Below, piece by piece: positions 34,606-44,833 of a DNA stretch of 64,000 nt; position 1 is the stretch's first letter; every line of letters starts with the position of its first letter. The stretch spans positions 2,476,001 to 2,540,000 of the forward strand of contig NZ_JAGE01000001.1 of the NCBI RefSeq assembly GCF_000526495.1, read 5' to 3'. Origin of the DNA: Ruminiclostridium josui JCM 17888 (GTDB lineage Bacteria; Bacillota; Clostridia; Acetivibrionales; DSM-1351). Position numbers and translations under genes: made by a program. The notes beneath the pieces were generated by a model that worked only from the letters and a program-made list of their open reading frames with translations, made no database searches and had not been told where the DNA came from.

Positions 34606-34869
34606 CGGAAGTTTTAGTAAAACAAGTCATTAATGAAAATCTCATCCTAAGTACTTTCAATCAATACACAATTTTTTATATTTTAAACTATGCTATAGCA
34701 ATTAGTATCTAAATTTATCAAAGACAATTGCTTATTCACATGCAAACATATAGCATATGGGACTAACTTTGTACTTGTCGGAATGGAACTATCCAAATTT
34801 TATAAGATACATTTCAAATATAATAATTTCAAATAAAAATTATGTTAACTAAAAAGGAGAATAATAAGC
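34606..34869 (+). other. Long untranslated leader of the SLH operon
   Basis: 264 bases between the predicted transcription start and ATG 34870 without a credible ORF. Short self-complementary pieces (TGCTATAGCA near 34690, ATATAGCATATGGG near 34749) could fold. No known riboswitch class was recognised. The SLH copy at 2523 does not share this leader by eye. Confidence 0.35.
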
Positions 34870-36312
34870 ATGATAAAAAAACTTTTATATGCTATATCAG
34901 TTTCAGCAATTATATTATCAGCTCTGTTACCGGTAACAGCTGAAAATGCAGATACACAGGTAACTACAACAACAGAAATGCGGATGCAGCCACTTGTTGA
35001 CAAATACAACGGACTAACACAAGAAAGTCTGGATACCGAACTGGCTAAGTACTCGGATATAAAAAAACACTGGGGCAGGAATTATATAGCAAAAATTTCG
35101 GCCCTCGAAATAATATCAGGCTTTCCTGATGGAAGCTTTAGACCGGATGAAAAGTTATTGGGAGGACAGTACATTTTGATGCTTATGAGAGCAATAGGCT
35201 ATCGAGCTGAATTACCTCAAGGATTGGCATATTACATACCCTTTGTTGACATTGCTTTAAAAGAAGGTATTCTGCTAAAAGACGAGATTCCAGATTTTAC
35301 AAAACCTATTACCCGTGAGCTTGCGGCAAGTCTGGCAAGAAGGACTATAGGAAAATATGAAAATGTCCCCCATGATTACTTTGTAAAAGGCAGTGATACT
35401 TATCCTCCAAAAGGCGACAAAGGCTTTTTTGATAATGTATACGCAGGCTATCAGAAGCTTAAAATGACAGATTATCCTAATATCACAAGCAAATATCTTC
35501 AGGACGTAATTGACTGCTACCGTATTGGGCTTTTAACAGGCAGTAACAACAAATTCAATCCTAAAGGTACTCTTACAAGGGCTGAAGCATCGGTTATAAT
35601 AATAAAGTTACTGGACAAAAAGGAAAGAGTAGAAAGCGTTCCCTTATCAAGCGAAAGCTTTAAATGGACAAACAGCATAACCAACAACGGTGTATATGAC
35701 AATGAGTCTGCGGGTTTTTACGAAAACAAGGAATACACTTTGTATAAAGGGTTGTTTCCAATGATGGAAATATGGGAAACAGCACAAACAATGTATAAGA
35801 ACCGCAACCTTATAACAGGTGGAAAGATAGATTTTACTTACAGTGAAGGGAATAAAAGCTTCGGAATTAATTACTTTAATAATCAGGACCATTTTAATAA
35901 ATATATAAATGATGAGTACGGAATAATTTTACCATTAAACGGAATAGGTATAGCTACTCAACGGAGCCAACTAAAAAAAGTGCAGAAAGAAAGTTTGTAT
36001 GACAACTGTGATGGTTGGCTTTATGAAATATTAAGTTACGATGTCGATAGGTACAACAAGGACTTAAAAAAATACACCTATGAATTGCTTAAACTTTGGT
36101 TTGGAAAGGATTACGAGCAGGCTAAGAAAATACATGACCAGTATTTATATTATGGGTTGAATGATATTGATTGGAAACATCATATATATTTACTCAACGA
36201 TAGACAAATCTCTGTTGTTGGCGGAAATGGTGATAGTGGTAATGTCTTTTCATTCCAGGTTTGGGCAAAGGGGTTTATAAATAAGGATACAATGCTTAAA
36301 ATAAATCAATGA
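34870..36312 (+). CDS. Secreted SLH-domain surface protein, copy B
   Basis: A 480-residue paralog of the protein at 2523, collinear and very similar throughout. It has a signal peptide (about 1-25), three SLH modules (about 58-110, 111-163, 203-253) and the same unnamed C-terminal domain (for example ESAGFYENKEYTLYKGLFPM). Wall anchoring through SLH-polymer binding is expected. Ribosome site AAAAGGAG precedes the ATG. Divergence is concentrated in the signal peptide and the C-terminus. It pairs with the giant protein 12 bases downstream. Confidence 0.87.
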   Translation: MIKKLLYAISVSAIILSALLPVTAENADTQVTTTTEMRMQPLVDKYNGLTQESLDTELAKYSDIKKHWGRNYIAKISALEIISGFPDGSFRPDEKLLGGQYILMLMRAIGYRAELPQGLAYYIPFVDIALKEGILLKDEIPDFTKPITRELAASLARRTIGKYENVPHDYFVKGSDTYPPKGDKGFFDNVYAGYQKLKMTDYPNITSKYLQDVIDCYRIGLLTGSNNKFNPKGTLTRAEASVIIIKLLDKKERVESVPLSSESFKWTNSITNNGVYDNESAGFYENKEYTLYKGLFPMMEIWETAQTMYKNRNLITGGKIDFTYSEGNKSFGINYFNNQDHFNKYINDEYGIILPLNGIGIATQRSQLKKVQKESLYDNCDGWLYEILSYDVDRYNKDLKKYTYELLKLWFGKDYEQAKKIHDQYLYYGLNDIDWKHHIYLLNDRQISVVGGNGDSGNVFSFQVWAKGFINKDTMLKINQ

Positions 36313-36324
36313 GAAGGTGATTAG

Positions 36325-39300
36325 TTGAATAGACATATTAAAGTATTTTCAGTAATTATTTGTCTTATATTATTAATAACTGGATTTCCAGATAATAGCG
36401 TACATGCAGTAGATGATTATACATCATTAAAATATGAAAATGGTGGTATGGAGTTTTTTAACCAGACTACATACGAAAGCTTCAAAAGGAATAACCTACT
36501 GCCAACACAAATCAATGGAAGTGTCATTCCGCTGTCAATTAAAAAGGGTACTAATACATACTATTTGAACTATAGGTTGTTTACTCAAAAGAATCTTGTT
36601 GTATATGGCAGTTACAGAAGTATGGCAGGAAACTATTTTAAATGCGGTTATCAGATACATAATGATTTGGATATAAAAGACCCGGAGATTAAATATGACG
36701 GTGGCTACTTTTTAAAACCAGAAGGAATCTCTTGCAAAGGTAAGGAGCAGAACTCTAAAACTCATGGAGACAAATGCAATACCATTCGTGGAGAGTGGAA
36801 GTACCTGGGCTTTGATATAAATGGTGAAGTATTCAGCAATATGTGGATGATTAACGTAGCAACGGTAACTACTTTTAGGGAAAGGAGTTGGCTAAAGGAA
36901 CCTTGGAATGATGAAAACAAAGTAAGAAAAAGGCTTACAGCTAGTGCAAGTACGTATAACGAAGCAGCATATGGCTCTTCAAGTCGTTATAAACAACAAA
37001 CAGTTCAAAGACTAAGGGATTGGATATACAAAACCTTCAATTCAGTAGATAAGTTTTCAGGCATTCCTGACGGTAATGGTCATTACGACCCAAATGTTTA
37101 TGAATATCTTTACATCCAATCGGCACCAACAATTCAGAAAGCAGGCAGTGGGAAGATGTGGCACGTAAGACCTGACCAATCTATCTGGTATCAAACCTTT
37201 TCAATACCGAATTTAGGGAAATCAAATAAATTATCTGACAGTGGCAAAAAGGACTTACCCTTACAGTGCTTTGTAACTGCAGTATTGCCTATGCCTGACA
37301 TACCTAAAGGAAATGATCTGGACAAGCAAAAGCTTACACTTGAATTTCAGATTAAAGGTGAATTACAGGATTATGTTATCCTCAAAGAAGAGGAGCCGGC
37401 ACCTGAAGGATGGATTCCGTACTATAGGGACTCAGTTTCCAGAACGGTGTATTATACAAGGCAGGACATAGAAAGCTGGGATTTAAATATCCAAAAGGTA
37501 TCCGGTATAGAACTTTCCGATACTGAAAAGAAGTCAAAAAATGTTGTACCTAAGAGTTTAGAAGATAATACAGCAACAGCTACTTTTAGCATAGAAACTA
37601 CTATAGAAGAAATCAAAAAGCTTCCTAAGCAAGGAGAAAATTACATAATAATGGTGGAAGCAACTGCAAAAGTAAACTATCTTGATGGACACAATAATTC
37701 CAAAAACGGAAGCAATCAATTTCTTACAGGCACAATTCCAACCCCTCCCCAGCCTGATACAAAACCTCTTATTATTGACATTCCAACTCTAAAAATAAAT
37801 AATCACATAGGGGAAATAGCATTTGACTCCCTTCCATTTCGGGATGCAGCAGACAATACTGATATGTCAGCAGTCAAAAGCGTTGAACTGTATATTAACG
37901 GGGAACAGGTTGACTACAACCAATTTTTTTCAGGTTCTTACATATTCCCGGCCACAACCAATAAAAATGGATACTTTGCAGAAGTTGTTTGCAGATACAA
38001 CCTTGATAAAAGTAAGATTATACTAGACGGCATACCTGAAAATAAAAAACAGGAGATACAGGATGCTGCCGTAGTTGAATATATATCAACAGATTATGTA
38101 TACGTATATCCAACAAAACCTATTGCACAGTTCAAACTTTCATCAAATTCCTGGAAGCAAAACAGGATAATAAACGTTGAAAATACCTCGGCTGATGGGA
38201 ATATACAACTTGTTCTGGACAAATATCCAATTGTTGAATACAGATGGTCTTACGGCGGAGACACATCACAGCTATATAAAGGCACAGATACCGACTTGAA
38301 AAAGCAATTACAGTACAAAGAGCCAGGCTCATATTCCTTGACTCTTGAGTGCAAAAATACTCTTGGCAAATGGTCTGACCCCTATACAGTAGAATTCCGT
38401 GTGCTGGAAGACATTGCACCAAATATAGAGCTGAACCTATCTGACAGCGTTGTAACAAGAACTGATGAAATAAGTGCTTGGCACTATGACATTAGCAGTA
38501 CGGATGGTGACAAAGTAGCTACTGCCAAAATAGAATTGTGGTATGACTCTGACAACAACGGCAGTGTTGACACATTGGTTCAGAAATGGGATGGTCTTGA
38601 GGACTTTCCTGCTTACACTCCTACAGAACTTGGATACTATAAATTCTATATATATGCCCGGGATGAGTTTGTTGGTGTAAATGGACAGGATACTCTAACT
38701 CAATTTGTTACCGATTCTGATAAAAAGTCAGCAAGTTTGGAATGTGATTTCTGGGTAGATAATTATCAACCAATTGCAGATATATACCTTGATGCTCCCA
38801 TTGAAAGACCCAACGTTGATTTATATATTATGAGGGATAAGGACTTAGCACAGGATAAATACCAATACATTGCAAGCAACAGAGTGACAATGGAAAATGC
38901 TCTGCTGGGCAAAAACATGATTCCCAACGTTAATATATGGGACATGAAAACTTATGAATATTCAACTCCAGCAACTACATCCAGCAATACCGGAACAAGT
39001 TATCCATCGGAAGAAATCCAATATACCAGTGGGGGTTATTCAGGGAAGCTTAAAAGAATTGGTGTAACCGACAATGGAGGTTATCATGACTTTGGCCATT
39101 ATGAAACAAAAACAGAGACTAAAACAGTAAGTGTTGGAGGCCAATCAATCAGTGGTCACGGATATAGTGAAAGCAGTCCTCCTTCGTCAATACCCTACAG
39201 TGATGGAGAAGGATATTCCGGAACCTTATCAGGATATGGCTATGTATATACCTCAACGGCATGTTCAGACAAAGCAGGTGACTTTGACTGGACAAGAAGC

Positions 39301-41511
39301 TATGCAGGATATTCAGGGACAGTTTCAAGGACTGTAACATACTGGGTACCTAATATGCAGTGGGTTTCAAATTATACAGGCTACTACAGCGGTACTATAT
39401 ACAAATATGTACGTCAGCCTTACACAGATACATGGCGGGGAAACAGCAGTAAATATATTCTCTATGTAAGTGATGATAATATATCAGAACTTTCCGACTT
39501 CAATGCAACAGTAGCAAAGACTGATGCAAAGGTTATTTTAGCAGGAGCACCAGACATACAGACGCAATATCCGAACTGTGCAAAATATATAGATTCCACA
39601 GACAAAACCATTCAGGAGATTATAAATGAAGTACTGGAATACATTTCAGAAGAAACCCCTGAGGTTGAGAAGATATTTATACTTCAGAATCAACAGTTCA
39701 CATTGAATGTGGGGGAAGATGACCTAGAAAACGATGAAATCATATTAAGAGAGATGCAATATGTACATGACAAAGATTATTTTGACAACCCCTCAGGACA
39801 GGAACCCGGAACTCAAGTTATATATAGTAATGACACTGGATGGGGTAATACAATTAAAAGCTCGTTTTCAAACGTAGGAAAGTACAGTATATACAGAAGG
39901 GTAAAAGACAAACCCGCCGGTGCATATGGAGAAAACTACTCATATTACAGCGGAGCCACAGAAGTTGATATATATGTACACAGAAAGCCAATAGCAAAAG
40001 CAATACTGGATTGGGACTTTGATGGGGTTACAAAAACCTACAAGACAACATGGAAGGATTTAAGCTATGATTTAGACCATAATATCACCAGAGCCAAGAC
40101 AGACAAAGGCATATCAGCTCGAAAAATCATGTGGAAAAAGGAAGGCGGGGAATGGAATTATACAATACCGGACAATCTCAGCCCCGGAACCTACAGAATC
40201 AGGTATTATGTAAAAGACATAGAAAACACATGGTCAGATGTATTTACAATGGACATAAACGGAACAACCTACAAAGATGTTCCAGAGATAATATTCACTT
40301 TGGAAGATACACCTCCCATGCAGTTTGAAGCAAAGCTTCAGGCACTGAAAACAATCTTTAGAACTCCACCATCACCTATCACCTTACCCGCAAGTGAATA
40401 CTTGGAGGCCTTTGACTTATGGACAAGATATCCGACAAATCCGTATTTAACAATGGCTTTGCATAATCAAAACGGAACTCAGGTGTCAGATACAAAAACC
40501 GTAAGCTACAGTACAGCCACAGGCATAAAAAACGAAAATGACATAAAGTGGATTGACATACCATATAACGTACCAAACACCCTAAAAGACGGTAATTACA
40601 TATTTAAGATAACAGCTAATGCAAATAAGAGCAAAACAATATCATTTCCTGTTACAGTAAAAACCCCAATAAATCTGAAAGGCTATATAAACGGCAAGGA
40701 AAAAGCAGCACAAATAAACACCGGGGATACAACTCTGTTTAAATTCACAACCTCCCAATATGTATCAAAAACCCAAATAACCTTTGAAGGAGAAACATAC
40801 ACTTCAGATACAGGAAAAATAAAGCTAATCTCAAATTCAGGAACGGTAAAGACTTGGGAATTAAGACTTGAAATAGCAGATGGAGCATATCCAGACGAAA
40901 GAGTTGGAAATGCTGAATTTAAAGCATGGCTGCCATCAGGAATGAGTCAAACCCTTAATGTAGACTATAAAATCACAGGAATCAGAGCATACAGCTTTGC
41001 AATTACAATGATGCTGGACCCCGGCTGGAGAACCTATTATTTTGATACAAGCAAGGGAATTGACGATAACCGGGACGGCAAAATAGACAGGTATCCCAGA
41101 AAAAGCAACACGGATATCCCTGCTATAAAAATGCCAATAAACTATTACTCAAAAGTAGGACACAACAGAACATATATCAAAGCAGGCTACAAAGTAAAAG
41201 GAAGAATAGACATACAGGGTGAGCCGGAATATGCGGCATTTAAGATACACTATACAATCAAAGGGAAAACACACACAGATACCGTTTCATTAACAAGAAC
41301 CTCCGGGAACACCTATACATTTGAATGGATAATCCCACTGGAAGCCGATGATAAAACCTTTGTAAGCTTTGACCTGATAACAAAGAAAGGTACTACTACC
41401 TATGGCAGCGAGAAATGGATAGACACATGGGATAGCCGCAACACATCAAGACAGGTATTATATATAAGGGGTAAAGCTACAGATGATTTGACTTATGTGC
41501 AGAGTCAGTAA
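36325..41511 (+). CDS. Giant secreted multidomain surface protein (1728 aa)
   Basis: TTG start after GAGAAGGTGATTAG, then a signal peptide (about 1-29). The N-terminal domain (about 30-300) is shared with the truncated gene at 3992. Several Ig/PKD-like blocks follow (for example about 480-900, VYPTKPIAQFKL, FRVLEDIAPNIELNLS). A Tyr/Gly-rich stretch (about 900-1040) has repeated G-Y-S-G-T/K-L/V units. Two D-x-D/N-x-D/N-G-like calcium-loop candidates are DSDNNGSVD (about 740) and DDNRDGKID (about 1580). No SLH module of its own, so it probably attaches through, or acts with, the SLH protein encoded just upstream. Activity unknown. Confidence 0.8.
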   Translation: MNRHIKVFSVIICLILLITGFPDNSVHAVDDYTSLKYENGGMEFFNQTTYESFKRNNLLPTQINGSVIPLSIKKGTNTYYLNYRLFTQKNLVVYGSYRSMAGNYFKCGYQIHNDLDIKDPEIKYDGGYFLKPEGISCKGKEQNSKTHGDKCNTIRGEWKYLGFDINGEVFSNMWMINVATVTTFRERSWLKEPWNDENKVRKRLTASASTYNEAAYGSSSRYKQQTVQRLRDWIYKTFNSVDKFSGIPDGNGHYDPNVYEYLYIQSAPTIQKAGSGKMWHVRPDQSIWYQTFSIPNLGKSNKLSDSGKKDLPLQCFVTAVLPMPDIPKGNDLDKQKLTLEFQIKGELQDYVILKEEEPAPEGWIPYYRDSVSRTVYYTRQDIESWDLNIQKVSGIELSDTEKKSKNVVPKSLEDNTATATFSIETTIEEIKKLPKQGENYIIMVEATAKVNYLDGHNNSKNGSNQFLTGTIPTPPQPDTKPLIIDIPTLKINNHIGEIAFDSLPFRDAADNTDMSAVKSVELYINGEQVDYNQFFSGSYIFPATTNKNGYFAEVVCRYNLDKSKIILDGIPENKKQEIQDAAVVEYISTDYVYVYPTKPIAQFKLSSNSWKQNRIINVENTSADGNIQLVLDKYPIVEYRWSYGGDTSQLYKGTDTDLKKQLQYKEPGSYSLTLECKNTLGKWSDPYTVEFRVLEDIAPNIELNLSDSVVTRTDEISAWHYDISSTDGDKVATAKIELWYDSDNNGSVDTLVQKWDGLEDFPAYTPTELGYYKFYIYARDEFVGVNGQDTLTQFVTDSDKKSASLECDFWVDNYQPIADIYLDAPIERPNVDLYIMRDKDLAQDKYQYIASNRVTMENALLGKNMIPNVNIWDMKTYEYSTPATTSSNTGTSYPSEEIQYTSGGYSGKLKRIGVTDNGGYHDFGHYETKTETKTVSVGGQSISGHGYSESSPPSSIPYSDGEGYSGTLSGYGYVYTSTACSDKAGDFDWTRSYAGYSGTVSRTVTYWVPNMQWVSNYTGYYSGTIYKYVRQPYTDTWRGNSSKYILYVSDDNISELSDFNATVAKTDAKVILAGAPDIQTQYPNCAKYIDSTDKTIQEIINEVLEYISEETPEVEKIFILQNQQFTLNVGEDDLENDEIILREMQYVHDKDYFDNPSGQEPGTQVIYSNDTGWGNTIKSSFSNVGKYSIYRRVKDKPAGAYGENYSYYSGATEVDIYVHRKPIAKAILDWDFDGVTKTYKTTWKDLSYDLDHNITRAKTDKGISARKIMWKKEGGEWNYTIPDNLSPGTYRIRYYVKDIENTWSDVFTMDINGTTYKDVPEIIFTLEDTPPMQFEAKLQALKTIFRTPPSPITLPASEYLEAFDLWTRYPTNPYLTMALHNQNGTQVSDTKTVSYSTATGIKNENDIKWIDIPYNVPNTLKDGNYIFKITANANKSKTISFPVTVKTPINLKGYINGKEKAAQINTGDTTLFKFTTSQYVSKTQITFEGETYTSDTGKIKLISNSGTVKTWELRLEIADGAYPDERVGNAEFKAWLPSGMSQTLNVDYKITGIRAYSFAITMMLDPGWRTYYFDTSKGIDDNRDGKIDRYPRKSNTDIPAIKMPINYYSKVGHNRTYIKAGYKVKGRIDIQGEPEYAAFKIHYTIKGKTHTDTVSLTRTSGNTYTFEWIIPLEADDKTFVSFDLITKKGTTTYGSEKWIDTWDSRNTSRQVLYIRGKATDDLTYVQSQ

Positions 41512-41697
41512 ATTCTACAGAATATAAATAAAAGCTATTTTTTTAATACTGGCTTAGAACTGACAGTTAGTATTTGATACACCATCTCTTCTTGTGTAGA
41601 ATATACGGAAAATTTGTCGAAAAAACACTAGAACTAATCTAGAATTTAAGGTATACTACCAATATATGCTAGTATATAAACCAAAGGAGTTCTTCAT

Positions 41698-43809
41698 ATG
41701 AAAAAACCTTCACTAAGAGTCATTATTATTTTAGTTCAGTTAATACTTGTAGTTTTACCGTCATCAGTACTACTACTCTTGCTTTTAAGCAACGCTTCTT
41801 TTTCAACAATGGGATTAAAGATTGCCTTAGCTGCAATAATTGGACTTTCAGTATTGGCTGCTGTATTTCAAAGTGCCTTTTTAGGAGTATTCATTAAAGA
41901 GATAAAAAAAATAGTACAAAAGCTAAGACATATTCAAAAGGGAGACTTAACTGTTGATATAAAATCAAAAAGTATAAAAGAACTGAACGAAGTAACCACT
42001 ATTACTGCAGAAGTTATCAAAGATTTTAACGAAGTACTGTCTGAGGTTCATTCATCCTCCAGTGATGTAAATCATATGATAAATACCGTAATGGAAACAT
42101 TCCATGAATGGGGGGAGAACTCTAAGGAAATATCCAAGGCAACAGGCGCTGTTACCGCAGGTGCGATACATCAGGCACAGAATTCTGAGGCTTGTTATAA
42201 AATGTCAGTGGAAATGGTTAACCAGGTTGAAGTTGTTTCAGAATCAACAGAACAGATGTCAGTTAAGGCAGAGCTTGTTCAGAGTATGACTGATTCAGGT
42301 AAGAAAAGTATCTCAGAATTGCTGGATAAGAGTAAACTTTCGGAAACTAATGTTGCTGAGATAAATAAAAGCATAGAGGAATTAAGCTCTATGGCTCAGG
42401 ATATTACCAGAATAACAGAAATCATAACAGCCATCGCAAACCAGACCAATCTATTATCTTTGAATGCCAGTATAGAAGCTGCAAGAGCAGGAGAGGCGGG
42501 AAAAGGCTTTTCTGTAGTGGCTGGTGAAATTAAGAAACTTGCCGAAAAGAGTATTGAGGCAGCTAATAATATAGCTAAAACTATAGAAGGTGTACAGGAG
42601 AAAGTTGGAAATACAACAGAAAAAATAAATACCATAACGCAAACAATAATGTATCAAATTGGTGCCGTTAATCAAACAAATGAGGCTTTCAGCGGTATAT
42701 CTAAAGCATCAGATGAATTGTTTCTTCAACTTAATAATGTTGTAAATGGTATTGACAAGCTGGATAGCTTTAAAACTAATCTGGCAGATTCAATAGAGAA
42801 TATATCAGTTGTTGCAGCAGAGACGGCTGCTTCATCAGAGGAAATAACATCGCTTATGTATAGCCAGAACAATTCAGCAGACGTACTTATGGGCCTTTCA
42901 GCGGACTTGAAAAATGTGGTGGAAGGTCTGGATAACAAATTAACCAAATACGTGTTTGATAAAAAGGAAAAAGCAAGGAAAACCTTTGCAGTTATTTCTA
43001 TTTTGGATATACCATTTTTTGCAGACACCTTTAAAGGTGCTGAAGAAATAGGTAAAAAACTTGGTGTAGATATAATACAGATGAATCCAAAACAATGGGG
43101 CCCCGAAATTCAGGCGGATTTAATTGAAGAGTGCATAGAAAAAGGTGTTTCAGGCATAGCACTTATACCTATAGATTCTCCGGAGGTTAGAGAAGCGGCT
43201 AAGAAAGCTAGTGAAAAGGGTATAAAGATTGTAAATATAGACAATTATCTTGAAGATTGCGGTATTAGTGAACTTATTGGTACAGACAATTTCTCTGCCG
43301 GGGTAAACCTGGGGGAAAGTGTAATAAGATGCCTTAACGGAAAAGGAAACATAGTAATTTCCACAGCTTCCTCAACTTTTGGTAACATGGCCGGCAGAAT
43401 AAAAGGAATTAGAAAAGCTGTTGAAAAATACCCGGATATTAAGATTGTAAAAGTAGTAGATGTAGGTCCGGTTAACGAAAGAATAGATGCATTGGAAGAA
43501 GTACTTGCTCAAAATGAGAATATAGATTGTATTGTCTATGTTGATTTCCAAGGAGCAGAGGTTCTTGAAAAATTAGTACAAAGAGTCAATGTAAGTGCAA
43601 AAATAGTGGGTTTTGATAATAGTGAAGAATCCTTAAGACTGCTAAAATCCGGCAAAGCCCATTCAATAGTAGTACAGAGGCAAAAAATTTGGGGAGAGCT
43701 GGCAATAAGAAGGTTAAATGACCTTACATTAGGAAGACAAGTACCTGAATTTGAGGATGCAGGAACCTATGAAATAAACAAAAGAAATTTCTCAGCATTA
43801 ATAAAATAA
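41698..43809 (+). CDS. Chemoreceptor-like protein with C-terminal sugar-binding-protein domain
   Basis: 703 residues. Two N-terminal membrane helices (about 8-32 and 38-63) are separated by only a few residues, so there is almost no outside domain. A HAMP-like linker (about 63-115) and a methyl-accepting signalling domain follow, with its hairpin tip [20 protein letters not shown] at about 247-266. From about residue 426 ([20 protein letters not shown]) to about 690 there is a complete LacI/ribose-binding-like domain (Peripla_BP_4 type). By the topology this ligand-binding domain faces the cytoplasm. Single gene with ribosome site AAAGGAG. It may signal internal sugar to the chemotaxis apparatus (inference). 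Confidence 0.8.
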   Translation: MKKPSLRVIIILVQLILVVLPSSVLLLLLLSNASFSTMGLKIALAAIIGLSVLAAVFQSAFLGVFIKEIKKIVQKLRHIQKGDLTVDIKSKSIKELNEVTTITAEVIKDFNEVLSEVHSSSSDVNHMINTVMETFHEWGENSKEISKATGAVTAGAIHQAQNSEACYKMSVEMVNQVEVVSESTEQMSVKAELVQSMTDSGKKSISELLDKSKLSETNVAEINKSIEELSSMAQDITRITEIITAIANQTNLLSLNASIEAARAGEAGKGFSVVAGEIKKLAEKSIEAANNIAKTIEGVQEKVGNTTEKINTITQTIMYQIGAVNQTNEAFSGISKASDELFLQLNNVVNGIDKLDSFKTNLADSIENISVVAAETAASSEEITSLMYSQNNSADVLMGLSADLKNVVEGLDNKLTKYVFDKKEKARKTFAVISILDIPFFADTFKGAEEIGKKLGVDIIQMNPKQWGPEIQADLIEECIEKGVSGIALIPIDSPEVREAAKKASEKGIKIVNIDNYLEDCGISELIGTDNFSAGVNLGESVIRCLNGKGNIVISTASSTFGNMAGRIKGIRKAVEKYPDIKIVKVVDVGPVNERIDALEEVLAQNENIDCIVYVDFQGAEVLEKLVQRVNVSAKIVGFDNSEESLRLLKSGKAHSIVVQRQKIWGELAIRRLNDLTLGRQVPEFEDAGTYEINKRNFSALIK

Positions 43810-43825
43810 TATAAAACACAGCAAC

Positions 43826-43922
43826 GGGGCTGTTGCAAATATCTTTAATCAAGCTTCTATTGATGCAATTTATACTTACGTACAGGCTGCAATAGATAAA
43901 AACTAATTTTGCAAGAGCCCCT
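43826..43922. repeat. Inverted repeat enclosing a short coding fragment
   Basis: GGGGCTGTTGCAAA (43826-43839) is matched by TTTGCAAGAGCCCC (43908-43921), 13 of 14 bases. The interior reads NQASIDAIYTYVQAAIDKN before TAA, a protein-like tail. The repeat resembles ends seen in clostridial transposon remnants and MITE-like elements, but could also serve as a terminator for the genes on either side. Identity uncertain. Confidence 0.35.
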
Positions 43923-43936
43923 GGATATATTCGGAA

Positions 43937-44782
43937 TTAAGCTTTCTGGTATACTCTTATATTAATATCTACTTCTGTGGTGAATTCTCCTATGGTTTTG
44001 AGCTTGTTTTCAGCATCGTCATCCGTGTGACGGCTGTAAGGAGTCATATTGAACAGATTGAATATGTCCTCTTTATCGTTGATGGTGATTGAATAAGACA
44101 CTAACTTATGTAGAAGAAGATTAAAACCTTCTTCTACAGTTCCCTTTTGTCCTATAACATCAGGACTATCATAAAGAAATTTTCTTAAACTATACAGATG
44201 TTTTGGACCTGGTGCAGCTACTATCAGCTTCCCGGAAGGTTTTAAAATACGTTTAAATTCTTTTTCATCTCTTGGTGCGAAAATACATAAAATACAGTCA
44301 ATGGAATTGGCGAGTATAGGTACATGGTAACTGCTTGCAACCGCAAAATGTATATCTTTGTCACGCCCTCCGGCATATTGGATTGCAGATTTTGAAACAT
44401 CTATACCGTACATGTCCAAATTATTTATATTATTATCGAAAAATTTTTGCTTCAACCTGCTGATATAGTAACCTTCGCCGCAGCCGGCATCAAAAATACT
44501 GATACTGTCAGACTGTTCAGTTTTTAGTGTTTCAAGAACCATATTATTAAGGGTATCAGAAAACTCCTGGTAGTATCCTTTATCAAGAAACTCTCTGCGG
44601 CTTCTAATCATTTCCTTAGTGTCTCCGGGTTTCCCCGTTCCGGTATGACCGGGAAGCAAAAGGTTTACATAACCTTGCTTTGCAATATCAAAACAATGCC
44701 CATTAGAACAAAAGTATTGCTTATGGCCTCTTTTTAAGGGTTTTGCACAATTTGGACACTGAAATAAGGTCTTGTTTACCAA
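43937..44782 (-). CDS. rlmA: 23S rRNA (guanine-N1) methyltransferase RlmA-like
   Basis: 281 residues. The N-terminal zinc ribbon FQCPNCAKPLKRG...YFCSNGHCFDIAKQGYVNLL (C-x2-C...C-x3-HC) and the GDTKEMIRSRREFLDKGYY segment are hallmarks of RlmA/TlrB-type methyltransferases. These methylate the hairpin-35 region of 23S rRNA; TlrB-type members give macrolide resistance. SAM-binding motif I is IFDAGCGEGYYISRL. Catalysis occurs in the cytoplasm. Its upstream region adjoins the sensor kinase gene but no shared operon is evident. Confidence 0.85.
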   Translation of the reverse strand: MVNKTLFQCPNCAKPLKRGHKQYFCSNGHCFDIAKQGYVNLLLPGHTGTGKPGDTKEMIRSRREFLDKGYYQEFSDTLNNMVLETLKTEQSDSISIFDAGCGEGYYISRLKQKFFDNNINNLDMYGIDVSKSAIQYAGGRDKDIHFAVASSYHVPILANSIDCILCIFAPRDEKEFKRILKPSGKLIVAAPGPKHLYSLRKFLYDSPDVIGQKGTVEEGFNLLLHKLVSYSITINDKEDIFNLFNMTPYSRHTDDDAENKLKTIGEFTTEVDINIRVYQKA

Positions 44783-44833
44783 AAATGAACACCTCCGACG
44801 TACAATATATACCGTACAAGTATACTATACAAC

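Noticed and set aside
37823-38458. Alternative-frame ORFs inside the giant surface gene
   Set aside because: They overlap a well-supported long gene, lack ribosome sites and have shadow-type composition.
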